NCBI RefSeq assembly: GCF_947489755.1
Contig: NZ_CANLFB010000005.1
Coordinates: 62,001 to 126,000, forward strand
Length of the DNA stretch: 64,000 nt
Origin: an uncultured Psychromonas sp.
GTDB lineage: Bacteria; Pseudomonadota; Gammaproteobacteria; Enterobacterales; Psychromonadaceae
Direction: 5' to 3'
Positions within the stretch are counted from its first letter, which is position 1, and each line of letters starts with the position of its first letter. The notes under the pieces are model-generated. The model ran no database searches, was not told where the DNA came from, and worked only from the letters and a program-made list of their open reading frames with translations. The position numbers were made by a program, and so were the translations under genes. Shown piece by piece: positions 36,931 through 48,677 of this stretch.

Positions 36931-38295
36931 ATGAGTGGTTTTATACAAACCTTGCTGTTTTCAATTTTACTATTAATTAACATTAATGTTAGCGCAGCCT
37001 TACCGACTGCAATCGACGGTAATAATTTACCTAGCCTCGCTCCTCTGATAAAAAAGGTAAGCCCTGCAGTCGTTGATATTACTGTTTCAGGCGGGAATAA
37101 AACCTCCCCTCAAGATTCAAAAGACTTATTAGATTTCTTTAGACCTAATGCCTCTGCGCAATCTAAACCTCGCCCCCAACCTTTTTCAGGATTAGGTTCA
37201 GGCGTTATCATCAATGCGCAAAAAGGTTTCATCATCACTAATTATCATGTTATCGAACATGCAGATAAAATCATCATTACTCTTATTTCTGGACGTCAAC
37301 ATGAAGCCACCGTAGTGGGACAAGATCCACAAAGTGACGTTGCATTGCTACAAATAAAAAGTAAGACCCCTTTGGTCGCAATCACATTTGCTGACTCCGA
37401 CAAATTACAAGTGGGCGACTTTACTATTGCCATAGGAAATCCATTTGGTTTAGGTCAGACCGTCACTTCCGGTATTGTCAGCGCACTTGGCCGTAGCGGA
37501 CTTAACCTACAAAACTTAGAAAACTATATCCAAACCGATGCTGCTATTAATAGCGGTAACTCCGGTGGTGCACTATTAAACTTGAAGGGAGAGCTTATTG
37601 GCATTAATACCGCTATTTTAGGACCTAATGGAGGTAACATTGGTATCGCGTTTGCGATTCCAGCTAACATGGTAAAAAATCTAGCTCAACAACTTTCAGA
37701 GTTTGGTGAAATTCGTCGTGGCATACTTGGTATCAAAGGTGGAGAAGTAACACCAGAATTAGCAAAAAGCTTTGAATTAGACATCAATCATGGTGCATTT
37801 ATTTATCAAGTAACGCCAAACTCAGCAGCAGATAAAGCAGGATTAAAAGCAGGCGATGTAATCACTTCAGTTAACGGAACTAATATTAGATCGTTTGCTG
37901 CATTACGAGCTAAAATAGGTACGTTAAGTGCGGGAAAAAAAGTAATACTAAATGTCATGCAAGACGATCAAGAAAAAACAATCACCGTTATTTTAGGAGG
38001 TAAAGGTTCAACGTCATTAACAACAACGACTAAGTCCCCTACTATTATATTTGAAGGAGCTATATTAAAAGACGCAGAAAAAGGACAACTTATTCCAGGT
38101 ATTAATGTCGCGCAAGTTGAAAGAAATTCAGACGCCGATCGTTTAGGTATCGTTAAAGGTGATGTGATCATTGCAGTAAACCGCACTAAAGTGACGAATC
38201 AACAGCAACTTATAGCTGAACTTAAGAAAGCTAAAAACATGAGAGCCTTGAATATCATGCGTAATAACCGACCAATCTATATAATATTAGACTGA
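36931..38295 (+). CDS. degQ: Periplasmic serine protease DegQ/DegP (HtrA family)
   Basis: This periplasmic protease and chaperone degrades misfolded envelope proteins. The signal peptide ends near residue 22 (NVSA). The trypsin-like domain has the triad His106 (TNYHVIE), Asp136 (PQSDVALL) and Ser211 (NSGNSGGAL). Two PDZ domains follow (about 255-345 and 365-450). The length of 454 and the location next to degS favour DegQ over DegP. A ribosome-binding site (AAGGA) precedes the ATG. pykF lies between this gene and degS. Confidence 0.92.
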   Translation: MSGFIQTLLFSILLLININVSAALPTAIDGNNLPSLAPLIKKVSPAVVDITVSGGNKTSPQDSKDLLDFFRPNASAQSKPRPQPFSGLGSGVIINAQKGFIITNYHVIEHADKIIITLISGRQHEATVVGQDPQSDVALLQIKSKTPLVAITFADSDKLQVGDFTIAIGNPFGLGQTVTSGIVSALGRSGLNLQNLENYIQTDAAINSGNSGGALLNLKGELIGINTAILGPNGGNIGIAFAIPANMVKNLAQQLSEFGEIRRGILGIKGGEVTPELAKSFELDINHGAFIYQVTPNSAADKAGLKAGDVITSVNGTNIRSFAALRAKIGTLSAGKKVILNVMQDDQEKTITVILGGKGSTSLTTTTKSPTIIFEGAILKDAEKGQLIPGINVAQVERNSDADRLGIVKGDVIIAVNRTKVTNQQQLIAELKKAKNMRALNIMRNNRPIYIILD

Positions 38296-38479
38296 GATCA
38301 CAAAAAAATGTAATAAATTTACAGAAATATGCGCTTAATAAGCCTTTATTGATTATAAATAATTTTTTATTCGATAATTTCTTGTAAAATACACAACATA
38401 AATTATAAAAATAACAGTTTCAATAAAACTTGTAAGTAAAAGTAAGTAAAAAAGCACAATCACTCTTGGAGAAAAGACG

Positions 38480-39889
38480 GTGAGAAAAACTAAAATAGTA
38501 TGTACGATAGGCCCAAAATCAGAATCTAAAGAAATGTTAGCAAAACTAGTTGAGAACGGCATGAATGTAATGCGTCTTAACTTTTCACATGGTGACTTCG
38601 TTGAACATGGAACACGTATCACACGTATCCGCGAAGTATGTGAAGAAACAGGCAAAAATGTTGCAGTACTATTAGATACTAAAGGTCCAGAAATCCGTAC
38701 TGTTAAGCTAGAAAACGGTGACGATGTATTATTAACTGCAGGTCAAGAATTCACACTTTCTACTGACCAAACAATCGTTGGTGATAACACCATCGTTGCA
38801 GTAACTTACGAAAACCTAACAAAAGACCTAGTGGTTGGTAACACTGTATTATTAGACGATGGTCTAATCGAAATGACAGTTAAAAGCATCACAGATACAA
38901 ACGTTGTTTGTACTGTAATGAACACCGGTGAATTAGGCGAAAACAAAGGTGTTAATCTACCAGGTGTTAAAGTTCAACTACCCGCTTTGTCTAAAAAAGA
39001 TAAAGGCGATTTAATCTTTGGTTGTGAGCAAGATGTAGATTTCATTGCAGCGTCATTTATTCGTAAGAAAGAAGACGTACTAGAAATTCGCGAGCTATTA
39101 AAAGCAAACGGCGGCGAAAAGATTCAAATCATCTCTAAAATTGAAAACCAAGAAGGTGTTGATAACTTCGATGAAATCCTAGCGGTTTCTGACGCTATCA
39201 TGGTTGCTCGTGGTGACTTAGGTGTTGAAATTCCTGTTGAAGAAGTAATCTTTGCACAGAAAATGATGATTGAAAAAGCAAACAAAGCGCGTAAGCCTGT
39301 TATTACAGCAACACAAATGCTTGACTCTATGATCAAAAACCCTCGTCCAACTCGTGCTGAAGCGGGTGATGTTGCAAATGCTATCATCGACGGTACTGAT
39401 GCAGTAATGCTGTCAGGTGAATCAGCTAAAGGTAAATACCCTGCTGAAGCAGTTGAAATCATGGCTTCTATCTGTGCGCGTACAGACAGTGTTCTACACT
39501 CAGTAACTGATGAGAAAGAAGCTGACCTTCGCATTACAGAAGCAGTATGTAGCGGAGCAGTAAAAAATGCTGAGCAATTAGGTGCTAAACTACTTATCGT
39601 TGCAACAGGTGCTGGTAAATCAGCTCGTTCACTTCGTAAGTACTTCCCATCAATGCCTATCCTAGCATTAACGAGCAATCCTAAAACACGCCAACAATTA
39701 GCGTTAACTAAAGGTGTTTCAGCTAAAGTAGTAGAACAACAAACTTCAATGGAAGACTTCTACAAACTAGGTATGGATATCGCAAAAGAACAAGGCTTAG
39801 TGGTTGCTGGCGATAAAGTAGTAATGGTAACAGGTGCATTAGTAGATTCAGGTACAACTAATACCTCTTCTGTACACGTTATCTCTTAA
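38480..39889 (+). CDS. pykF: Pyruvate kinase, type I (PykF-like)
   Basis: Pyruvate kinase converts PEP and ADP to pyruvate and ATP. The 469 residues start with [19 protein letters not shown] (substrate and K+ site), have the signature [14 protein letters not shown] around Lys219, and the [12 protein letters not shown] and TATQMLDSM motifs. The length and start match E. coli PykF (470) rather than PykA (480). Translation starts with GTG, with GGAG 10 nt upstream. Codon use in the middle is strongly biased to translationally optimal codons, in line with high expression. Confidence 0.95.
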   Translation: MRKTKIVCTIGPKSESKEMLAKLVENGMNVMRLNFSHGDFVEHGTRITRIREVCEETGKNVAVLLDTKGPEIRTVKLENGDDVLLTAGQEFTLSTDQTIVGDNTIVAVTYENLTKDLVVGNTVLLDDGLIEMTVKSITDTNVVCTVMNTGELGENKGVNLPGVKVQLPALSKKDKGDLIFGCEQDVDFIAASFIRKKEDVLEIRELLKANGGEKIQIISKIENQEGVDNFDEILAVSDAIMVARGDLGVEIPVEEVIFAQKMMIEKANKARKPVITATQMLDSMIKNPRPTRAEAGDVANAIIDGTDAVMLSGESAKGKYPAEAVEIMASICARTDSVLHSVTDEKEADLRITEAVCSGAVKNAEQLGAKLLIVATGAGKSARSLRKYFPSMPILALTSNPKTRQQLALTKGVSAKVVEQQTSMEDFYKLGMDIAKEQGLVVAGDKVVMVTGALVDSGTTNTSSVHVIS

Positions 39890-39955
39890 AACCAGACTAA
39901 ATAAGTGACAATAAGTTTATTATTTATTGTTTATTGTTTATTGTTTTTTATATTT

Positions 39956-39989
39956 AAAAACATCGCTTTAGAGCGATGTTTTTTTTTGC
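39956..39989 (+). terminator. Terminator of pykF
   Basis: A 12-bp stem (39956-39967 with 39972-39983) with loop TTAG is followed by T's. Just upstream is a TTTATTG tandem repeat (about 39923-39945). Confidence 0.92.
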
Positions 39990-40087
39990 GCTATGTTAAT
40001 TAAATAGAAAGTAATTTTCCGCCAACCGTTACTTTTCTATATACTGAACTTCAATTTTTTGTATCTATTGCGTATCAATAAAAATAT

Positions 40088-41152
40088 ATGAAGCTGAAGC
40101 ATTACTCAAACTATTTAATAAAACCTATTCTCGGTGGATTATTCCTTGCTGGAATAATTATCTACAGCCCAATAATATTTAAAAGTGTAAGCAATAACAG
40201 CAGTTATCAACCAGAGGTTATTAGCTACTCTGATGCTGTCAAAAAATCAGCACCTTCCGTCGTTAACATATATTCTCAGCAATACATTGATTCTAGTGTC
40301 GGTAATAAACAACAACTACAGCCTACAGGCTTAGGCTCAGGCATTATTCTTGATGCTAAAGGCTACATTTTAACCAACTATCATGTTATTGCTAAAGCAG
40401 ATCAAATTCTAATTGCTTTACAAGATGGGCGCTTATTTACAGCCACTATTATCGGTAGTGATACTATTACTGACCTAGCCGTCTTACAAGTTGACGGTGA
40501 AGATCTCCCCGTTATGCCACAAAATCCTGATTACTCTCCTGAAATAGGGGATGCGGTTTTAGCGATAGGTAACCCTTATAACCTTGGTCAAACAATTACT
40601 CAAGGAGTGATCAGTGCATTAGGTCGAAGTGGTATGAGTAGTACTGGTCGCCAAGACTTTATTCAAACCGATGCAGCGATTAATGAAGGTAACTCAGGCG
40701 GGGCTTTGATTAACAGTCGAGGAGAGTTAGTGGGCATTAACACATCAGAGTTCTACACAGGCACCAGTAACGTTACTTATGGTATCAGTTTTGCTATCCC
40801 TTATCGTTTAGTCTCTCATGTAATGAAAAGTATCATCAAAAATGGTCGTGTTATTCGTGGTTCATTAGGCATTGAAGCTGAAAACCTAGATCCTTTAGTC
40901 GCTCGCTTATGGGGCTTAGAAGCTAAAAATAGTATTATTGTTAAAAAAATAACCGATGGCGGGCCAGCACACAGATCGGGTATGCAGAAAAATGACATTA
41001 TTTTAAAAATTGACGACAAAGATGCTATTAATCTTATTGTCACAATGGATAAAATAGCCAAAATAAAACCTGGAACCAATACAAAAATCACTATATTAAG
41101 ACAAGGTAAAGAACAAATACTTGATGTAGAAATTGGTGAGTTACAACAATAA
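40088..41152 (+). CDS. degS: Inner-membrane stress-sensor protease DegS
   Basis: DegS senses unfolded outer-membrane proteins through its PDZ domain and cuts the anti-sigma factor RseA, thereby activating sigma E. The 354 residues begin with an N-terminal transmembrane anchor (about 11-30), then the protease domain with His99 (TNYHVIA), Asp129 (TITDLAVL) and Ser203 (NEGNSGGAL), and one PDZ domain (about 255-350), which separates it from DegQ. No clear ribosome-binding site precedes the ATG. A terminator for convergent murA lies beyond the end. Confidence 0.93.
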   Translation: MKLKHYSNYLIKPILGGLFLAGIIIYSPIIFKSVSNNSSYQPEVISYSDAVKKSAPSVVNIYSQQYIDSSVGNKQQLQPTGLGSGIILDAKGYILTNYHVIAKADQILIALQDGRLFTATIIGSDTITDLAVLQVDGEDLPVMPQNPDYSPEIGDAVLAIGNPYNLGQTITQGVISALGRSGMSSTGRQDFIQTDAAINEGNSGGALINSRGELVGINTSEFYTGTSNVTYGISFAIPYRLVSHVMKSIIKNGRVIRGSLGIEAENLDPLVARLWGLEAKNSIIVKKITDGGPAHRSGMQKNDIILKIDDKDAINLIVTMDKIAKIKPGTNTKITILRQGKEQILDVEIGELQQ

Positions 41153-41357
41153 AAATGGTTCATGCACTACTATCAATAGTAAAAATCCCAACATAAAAGT
41201 GAGGTAGAGCAAAAAAATGACTCTTTTCACTAAAAAACAACATGTAATTTAACCTACATTTTTAATCGTTTTTCTGTTTATCTTCTTGTTTCTATTCATA
41301 TAACTCTGCTTTTATCACCCCTTCTATAAAGATGATATCTTTGAATTTTAGATATAA

Positions 41358-41383
41358 AAAAAGAAAGCCGAAGCTTTCTTTTT
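41358..41383 (-). terminator. Terminator of the mla-ibaG-murA operon
   Basis: An 11-bp stem (41358-41368 with 41373-41383) has the tetraloop CGAA and A/T tracts on both sides. It sits between convergent degS and murA. Confidence 0.85.
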
Positions 41384-41424
41384 ATTTATAGAATAGATAT
41401 ATCTATTCAGTAAAGTTTTTAAAA

Positions 41425-42952
<1,528 letters not shown>

Positions 42953-42961
42953 AATAAACCA

Positions 42962-43213
42962 TTATTTTTCAAAAAAAATTTCTACACCATAAAGTTCAGC
43001 TAATACGCAAAGTTTCTTTGAAGCATTAACTAACTTTAAAGCGGGATATTGTGCTTTAACCTGCACTAAATAGGCTACTCCCGCAGAGTCGACATTATTT
43101 AATTGCGATAAATCTAAGTTTTTAATTGCTTGGTAAGTATTTACGGCGGGATAAGTTTGCTCGCTTAAATTAGCGAGCAATAAATCTCGTTCAAGCAACA
43201 TACTGTTACTCAT
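42962..43213 (-). CDS. mlaB: Phospholipid transport STAS-domain protein MlaB
   Basis: MlaB is a small cytoplasmic STAS-domain subunit (83 residues) that binds MlaF and controls complex assembly. The core motif LSQLNNVDSAGVAYLVQV carries the STAS Ser-type position. It overlaps the mlaC stop by a few bases (43210-43213). Confidence 0.88.
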   Translation of the reverse strand: MSNSMLLERDLLLANLSEQTYPAVNTYQAIKNLDLSQLNNVDSAGVAYLVQVKAQYPALKLVNASKKLCVLAELYGVEIFFEK

Positions 43214-43830
43214 GATGTAAACTCATCATTTTTTTGCAGCAATAATTTAATCACTTCATCAATTCCTTTTTTCTGAATTAATGAACCAAACTCCGAACGT
43301 TTGGTATCTAACATGCTCACACCTTCTGCAATCACATCAAACACTTTCCATTCACCTGTCTTTTTATTTTTGCGTAATTTAAAATCTAACTGGGTGATTT
43401 GCCCATTATTGTCGCGCATTCTAACAGGAACACTAACAATTTTCTTACCCTTAAAATTATTATTATCCAGTATTGTGAGCGTTTGTTGATCGTATTTAAT
43501 CAATATATGACCATAAGCATTAATTAGATAAGTACGAAATGCTTCAACAAAGTTATCGCGCTGCTCAGAGGTTGTTTCTCTTAAGTTTGCACCAACTACA
43601 CTATAAGCCGCATATTTATAATCAAAATAAGGAATAAGCTCCTCATTAATGATCACTTTAATGTATTCAGGCTCTTCCGCTAACTTGTTTTTTTCACTGC
43701 TTAAACGTTCAAACGTGTTAGTCGATAAGGTATGTAAAACTTTATTAGGATCAGTTAAGTCATTTTCAACTGCCATCAATGAAAATGAAAGAGAGTACAA
43801 AAAAGCAAAAACATAAATAAATAAGCGCAT
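43210..43830 (-). CDS. mlaC: Periplasmic phospholipid shuttle MlaC
   Basis: MlaC carries phospholipids between the outer-membrane MlaA-porin complex and inner-membrane MlaFEDB. It has 206 residues with a signal peptide (cleaved near LMA at about 20), followed by the Tol/Ttg2D-like fold (EPEYIKVIINEELIPYFDYKYAAYSVVG). The start overlaps the mlaD stop by one base. Confidence 0.92.
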   Translation of the reverse strand: MRLFIYVFAFLYSLSFSLMAVENDLTDPNKVLHTLSTNTFERLSSEKNKLAEEPEYIKVIINEELIPYFDYKYAAYSVVGANLRETTSEQRDNFVEAFRTYLINAYGHILIKYDQQTLTILDNNNFKGKKIVSVPVRMRDNNGQITQLDFKLRKNKKTGEWKVFDVIAEGVSMLDTKRSEFGSLIQKKGIDEVIKLLLQKNDEFTS

Positions 43831-44312
43831 TAGTCGTCCTTATTAATAGAATAAATAAATTGTCCGATTAGATCTTCAAGTACTAATGCAGATTTAGTAT
43901 CTTCGATCATATCGCCATTACCTAACATTTCTGTATCATCAAGAATAAAACCAGGTTTAATACCAACATATTGCTCACCTAATAACCCTGAGGTCAAAAT
44001 GGCGAGAGAAGATGTTTCAGGGTAAAAGCCTTGTTTTTCAAACATAGAGAGCGTGACTAAAGGTGTATAAGTTTTAGTATCTAAAGAAATAGATTCAACA
44101 CGGCCAACCACCACACCGCCTAATTTCACAGGAGCTCTTGGTTTTAAGCCTCCGATGTTACTAAAGTTAGCTTGTAACGTATAACTGCTTCCTTCACCTT
44201 TAAAAGATAACCCTGCAACACTAAACGCTAAAACAATAAAAGAGGCGATTGCTGCAACAACAAATAACCCAACCCAAATTTCTAATTTTTTTTGTGGCAT
44301 GTTAGCCTCCAA
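43830..44312 (-). CDS. mlaD: Phospholipid transport MCE-domain protein MlaD
   Basis: This is the inner-membrane-anchored MCE protein that forms the hexameric ring of MlaFEDB. The 160 residues include one N-terminal transmembrane helix (about 13-31) and the MCE domain (about 40-115, FSNIGGLKPRAPVKLGGVVVG). It overlaps the mlaE end by 11 bp. Confidence 0.93.
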   Translation of the reverse strand: MEANMPQKKLEIWVGLFVVAAIASFIVLAFSVAGLSFKGEGSSYTLQANFSNIGGLKPRAPVKLGGVVVGRVESISLDTKTYTPLVTLSMFEKQGFYPETSSLAILTSGLLGEQYVGIKPGFILDDTEMLGNGDMIEDTKSALVLEDLIGQFIYSINKDD

Positions 44313-45090
44313 ACATAATAACAGTCAGTAAAAAGTCCATCGCCAAAACAAGTAACGAAGCTAGTACCACGGTTTTAGTCGTTGCTCTGCTGATCCCTTG
44401 TGCATTAGGAATCACATGAAAACCATTGTATAGAGCAACCCAAGTAACAATAAAAGCAAAGATAAGACTTTTGATCATACCATTGACAACATCTGGAACG
44501 AAATGAACACTGCCTTCCATAACAGACCAAAAAGAACCACCATCGATTCCCATCCAACTCACACCAACCAAAAATCCTCCCCAGATAGCCACTAAATTAA
44601 ATATTAAGGTTAATAGCGGTAAAGTGAGAATACCTGCAATCAAACGAGGCGCGATAACTCGTTTTAAGGGAGAAACCGCCATCATTTCCATACTGGCAAT
44701 TTGTTCTGTACTTTGCATTAGCCCTATTTCAGCAGTTAATGCCGAGCCGGCTCGTCCTGCAAAGAGTAAGGCTGCAACGACCGGCCCAAGTTCACGCAAT
44801 AGAGATAAAGCAACCATACTGCCTAAGCTTTCTTCGGCGGCGTAGTCTACCAAAACATAATAGCCTTGTAAGCTCAGCACCATGCCGATAAAAAGACCAG
44901 CCGTAATGATAATAGGTAATGATAAAATCCCTAATTGATAAACTTGTGCAATACATAACTGAAATAGTTTGGGATGTGGCTTCGCAAATAAAGTACGGTA
45001 AAACATCGTTGTTGACTGCCCAATACTTTGTATAGATTGCAAAGTATAAGCGCCAATATTTTGTAATACTTGTGTAAGGTATTGACGCAT
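44302..45090 (-). CDS. mlaE: Phospholipid ABC transporter permease MlaE
   Basis: This 262-residue permease of the MlaFEDB phospholipid transporter has about six transmembrane helices. The family signature ELGPVVAALLFAGRAGSALTAEIGLMQ (about 95-120) contains the coupling loop. The overlap with mlaF (one base) and mlaD (11 bp) indicates tight operon translation. Confidence 0.95.
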   Translation of the reverse strand: MRQYLTQVLQNIGAYTLQSIQSIGQSTTMFYRTLFAKPHPKLFQLCIAQVYQLGILSLPIIITAGLFIGMVLSLQGYYVLVDYAAEESLGSMVALSLLRELGPVVAALLFAGRAGSALTAEIGLMQSTEQIASMEMMAVSPLKRVIAPRLIAGILTLPLLTLIFNLVAIWGGFLVGVSWMGIDGGSFWSVMEGSVHFVPDVVNGMIKSLIFAFIVTWVALYNGFHVIPNAQGISRATTKTVVLASLLVLAMDFLLTVIMFGG

Positions 45091-45896
45091 TATCGGTTTA
45101 CCTCTTCTAAATCAGCTTGGTAATCATTAGCAGGCATATGAAATGGCACCGGCCCTTGAACAGCACCTGCTAAAAATTGTTGTAATAATGCATTATCTTT
45201 TTGTGCTAACACTTCATCAACAGTGCCTTCAGCAATAATTTGTTTATCGGCAAAAACGTAAACGTTATCTGCAATCGATAAAACCTCATTAACATCATGC
45301 GATACGATAATAGACGTTAAACCTAATGTATCGTTGAGTTGTTTAACTAGCTTTAACAAAACATTCATTGATATAGGATCTTGTCCTGTAAAAGGTTCGT
45401 CATACATAATGACCTCAGGATCTAAAGCAATCGCACGAGCTAGCGCAACACGTCTAGCCATTCCTCCCGACAATTGAGATGGAAATAAATCTTTTGCACC
45501 ACGTAAACCGACGGCATTAAGTTTCATCAATACTAACGTTGATAACAGCTTCTCGTCTAAATGTGTATGTTCACGTAAAGGGAAAGCAACATTTTCAAAT
45601 ACACTTAAATCATTAAATAGCGCACCACTTTGAAATAGCATCCCCATTTTTTTACGTGCTTGATAAAGTTCTTTTTCAGAACAAGCATGGATTGAAGTAC
45701 CATTGAAGATAACTTCTCCACTATCAACAGGTATTTGACCACCAATCAATTTTAATAAGGTTGTTTTACCAATGCCACTTGGTCCAAGCACAGCAGTTAT
45801 TTTACCTTGCTCAAATTGCATATCGAGCTTATCAAAAATTTTCTTTTGTTGGCGCGTGAAGCTAAGTTGATTAATTACAATGTGTTGTGTTGGCAT
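45090..45896 (-). CDS. mlaF: Phospholipid ABC transporter ATPase MlaF
   Basis: MlaF is the ATPase of MlaFEDB. Walker A is GPSGIGKTT (38-46), the signature is LSGGMARRVALARA and Walker B is VIMYDEP. The signature and the 268-residue length are MlaF-like. It is the first gene of the mla operon, divergent from kdsC across a 366-bp gap. Confidence 0.95.
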   Translation of the reverse strand: MPTQHIVINQLSFTRQQKKIFDKLDMQFEQGKITAVLGPSGIGKTTLLKLIGGQIPVDSGEVIFNGTSIHACSEKELYQARKKMGMLFQSGALFNDLSVFENVAFPLREHTHLDEKLLSTLVLMKLNAVGLRGAKDLFPSQLSGGMARRVALARAIALDPEVIMYDEPFTGQDPISMNVLLKLVKQLNDTLGLTSIIVSHDVNEVLSIADNVYVFADKQIIAEGTVDEVLAQKDNALLQQFLAGAVQGPVPFHMPANDYQADLEEVNR

Positions 45897-46262
45897 AAAT
45901 ACATTTTTCTCTAAGAAAAAGAACGCTCAGTCTAATAACTCCACCATGAAAGGCAATTAATAATCGGACTAAATCGTAGTAAAATAGTAATTTAAATTGA
46001 ATTTTACCTATAAAAAGGTAAATAAGCTAAATTTAGAAAGTACCAAATGTTACTTATGGCCTTTTTCTGACAAGCTATCTTTACGATAGTTTCGATAATT
46101 ATGACATTAATAACGACATTAATACGGTTTAATCTATTTAATGGTAAGTAGTCTTGTTATGATTGGCACATATTTTGATTTTGAAATAAACAATGCTCGC
46201 CTTAATGTGTGTACTTTGATATTTTCATAATAAATCACTAGCATCTTAAAAAGAGTCAATAA
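45897..46262. other. Divergent intergenic region between mlaF and kdsC
   Basis: 366 bp that should hold both promoters. No gene is seen. In E. coli this place holds yrbG and kdsD; both are absent here. A small hairpin CTATC-TTTAC-GATAG is near 46077. Confidence 0.5.
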
Positions 46263-46811
46263 ATGATTGATACACCTTATGGAAAAGTCAGCAGTAATAT
46301 TTTTGAGCAAGCACAAAAAATAAAACTCTTTATTTGTGATGTTGATGGTGTGTTTTCTGATGGTCGGATTTACTTAGGTAATGATGGTGAAGAACTAAAG
46401 GCGTTTCATACTAAAGATGGATTTGGCCTTAAAGCCATCATGCAACAAGGCATAGAAGTCGCTATAATAACTGGTCGACAATCTAATATAGTTGAAAACA
46501 GAATGACGGCATTAGGTGTTAAACATATTTACCAAGGTAAAGATGATAAATTAAGTGTTTATAAGTCATTATTAGAAAAATTAAACTTAACACCTGAACA
46601 AACAGCTTACATAGGTGATGATGTCGTAGATCTACCTGTTATGTTACATTCAGGTTTAGGGATAGCCGTTAATGATGCGCATCCTTTGGTTTTACAGAAA
46701 GCAGACCTAGTAACAACGGTTAAAGGTGGGTTTGGAGCAGTACGTGAAATGTGTGACTTATTTTTACAATGCCATGGACAACTTTCAATGACCCAAGGTA
46801 AAAGTGAATAA
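46263..46811 (+). CDS. kdsC: 3-deoxy-D-manno-octulosonate 8-phosphate phosphatase KdsC
   Basis: KdsC makes Kdo by removing phosphate from Kdo-8-P for LPS core synthesis. It is a small HAD hydrolase (182 residues) with the nucleophile motif FICDVDGVFSDG (Asp26, Asp28) and the motif IGDDVVDLPVM. It stops immediately before lptC with no gap. Confidence 0.95.
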   Translation: MIDTPYGKVSSNIFEQAQKIKLFICDVDGVFSDGRIYLGNDGEELKAFHTKDGFGLKAIMQQGIEVAIITGRQSNIVENRMTALGVKHIYQGKDDKLSVYKSLLEKLNLTPEQTAYIGDDVVDLPVMLHSGLGIAVNDAHPLVLQKADLVTTVKGGFGAVREMCDLFLQCHGQLSMTQGKSE

Positions 46812-47375
46812 ATGAATAAACGTAAGAGCATTCCTTTCATAGCGCTATTAGTTGCGTTTATGGTATGGGTATATGTAAAGCCAGATGTAGAACTCCCATC
46901 TCTTCCTGATCACCATCCTAGTTACATTGCAGATGATGTACAAAGCAACCATTATGATGAATTTGGCTTTAATGATTACCGTGTTTTTGCCGAGAAAATG
47001 ACAAATTATCCTGAAACTGACACGACTTTGCTTGAACACCCTAAAGTAATTGTTTATATCAAAAACAAAGAATCAGAGGTTGTCACCACATGGCAATTAA
47101 CCAGTACAGAAGGCACATTGACAGAAAAATATAACTTACTATTATCTGGTGATGTTTTAGTTGAGAACCTGAGTAAAGATCAATTAGTACAGACAATGTC
47201 TACAGCACAAGCGACTGTGCAGTTGGATAGTAAAGAAATTAGCAGCGACCAAAAAGTCACATGGATAGGACCACAAGTTAAACAAGAAGGTGTTGGGTTA
47301 TGGGCATCGATGGTCACAGAAGAAATGAAACTTAATTCTAATATAAAAGCGGTATACCTTAATGAATCTAAATAA
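46812..47375 (+). CDS. lptC: LPS export system inner-membrane protein LptC
   Basis: LptC couples the LptB2FG transporter to the periplasmic bridge. The 187-residue protein has one N-terminal helix (about 7-22) and a beta-jellyroll periplasmic domain. Sequence conservation in this family is low, so the call rests on size, anchor, and position between kdsC and lptA. The end overlaps the start of lptA by 14 bp. Confidence 0.9.
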   Translation: MNKRKSIPFIALLVAFMVWVYVKPDVELPSLPDHHPSYIADDVQSNHYDEFGFNDYRVFAEKMTNYPETDTTLLEHPKVIVYIKNKESEVVTTWQLTSTEGTLTEKYNLLLSGDVLVENLSKDQLVQTMSTAQATVQLDSKEISSDQKVTWIGPQVKQEGVGLWASMVTEEMKLNSNIKAVYLNESK

Positions 47376-47916
47376 ATTAACAGTTTTACTTACTATTTCG
47401 CTGTTTAATGTAAATGCTTCTGCATTAGAGTCAGACTTCAATCAACCTATTCATGTTTCGTCTATAAAACAACATGCAAGTTTGAAAACCAATACAGTCA
47501 TTTTTACTGATGAGGTTTTATTAACTCAAGGCTCTATTAAAATTACGGCAGATAAGCTAACCGTCATTCGTGGTGCTAAACCAAATCATGAAATGATGAT
47601 TGCAGAAGGTAATGTAGCGACCTTCCATCAAACTCAAGATGATGGCAAGCCACTAGATGCCCAAGCAAAAAACATAAGTTATGACGTAGCAAAAGGTAAA
47701 ATAACATTATCTAAAAGTGCACAGGTAAAGCAATTAGATAGCCATGTAAATGGCGGAGAAATAGTGTATTTCTTAGAAAGCCAAGAACTGAACGTCACTA
47801 CCGATCAAAATAAAAAAGAACGTGTACAAACGGTCTTTTTACCCGCTCAATTTGAAAAAGACAAAAGTACAAATTCGACTAAGTCATCGACTCCGAAAAC
47901 AACTGGAGAAAAATAA
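47362..47916 (+). CDS. lptA: LPS periplasmic transport protein LptA
   Basis: LptA forms the beta-jellyroll bridge that carries LPS across the periplasm. The 184 residues include a signal peptide (cleaved near ASA, about residue 21), the OstA-like domain (about 27-150, [38 protein letters not shown]) and a Lys/Ser-rich tail. It overlaps lptC by 14 bp and is 2 bp before lptB. Confidence 0.92.
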   Translation: MNLNKLTVLLTISLFNVNASALESDFNQPIHVSSIKQHASLKTNTVIFTDEVLLTQGSIKITADKLTVIRGAKPNHEMMIAEGNVATFHQTQDDGKPLDAQAKNISYDVAKGKITLSKSAQVKQLDSHVNGGEIVYFLESQELNVTTDQNKKERVQTVFLPAQFEKDKSTNSTKSSTPKTTGEK

Positions 47917-47918
47917 AT

Positions 47919-48644
47919 ATGGCTGAACTACGAGCTACAGGATTAGTTAAAAGCTATAAAGGTCGTACCGTTGTAAATGGCGTTGGTCTAACAGTAAAAA
48001 CCGGCGAAATCGTCGGCTTATTAGGGCCAAATGGCGCAGGAAAAACAACTTCTTTTTATATGGTTGTTGGTCTCGTTAAACAAGACCATGGCAGCATTGT
48101 GATTGATGATGAAGATATCTCTAGCGATCCAATGCACATTCGAGCACAAAAAGGCATTGGCTATTTACCACAAGAAGCCTCTATCTTTCGTCGTTTAACC
48201 GTAACAGAAAATATTATGGGGATTTTACAAACCCGTAAAGAGTTAACGCAACCACAACGAGATGAGAAACTTAATACTTTATTAGAAGAGTTCCACATCA
48301 CACACATCCGTAATAGCAAAGGGATGAGTTTATCTGGTGGAGAGAGACGACGCGTTGAAATTGCACGCGCTTTAGCTACAGAACCAAAATTTATTTTACT
48401 CGATGAGCCTTTTGCAGGGGTTGACCCTATATCTGTTATTGATATAAAAAATATTATTCAGCAGTTACGTGATCGTGGTCTAGGCGTTTTGATTACAGAC
48501 CATAATGTACGCGAAACATTAGATGTTTGTGAGCATTCATATATAGTGAGCCACGGTGAAATTATAGCGGTGGGCACCCAAGATGAAATATTAGCTAATG
48601 ATCATGTTAAGCGCGTTTATCTAGGTGAAGAATTTAAACTTTAG
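47919..48644 (+). CDS. lptB: LPS export ABC transporter ATPase LptB
   Basis: LptB powers LPS extraction in LptB2FGC. Walker A is GPNGAGKTT (36-44), the signature is [14 protein letters not shown] and Walker B is [13 protein letters not shown]. The length of 241 is identical to E. coli. It is 2 bp after lptA and 33 bp before rpoN. Confidence 0.96.
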   Translation: MAELRATGLVKSYKGRTVVNGVGLTVKTGEIVGLLGPNGAGKTTSFYMVVGLVKQDHGSIVIDDEDISSDPMHIRAQKGIGYLPQEASIFRRLTVTENIMGILQTRKELTQPQRDEKLNTLLEEFHITHIRNSKGMSLSGGERRRVEIARALATEPKFILLDEPFAGVDPISVIDIKNIIQQLRDRGLGVLITDHNVRETLDVCEHSYIVSHGEIIAVGTQDEILANDHVKRVYLGEEFKL

Positions 48645-48677
48645 GTCTTAACCATACGTTCAGGAAGATATGTTTTG

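Noticed and set aside
39124-39678. Long minus-strand ORF in pykF
   Set aside because: Antisense to a highly codon-biased gene, which tends to create open antisense frames.
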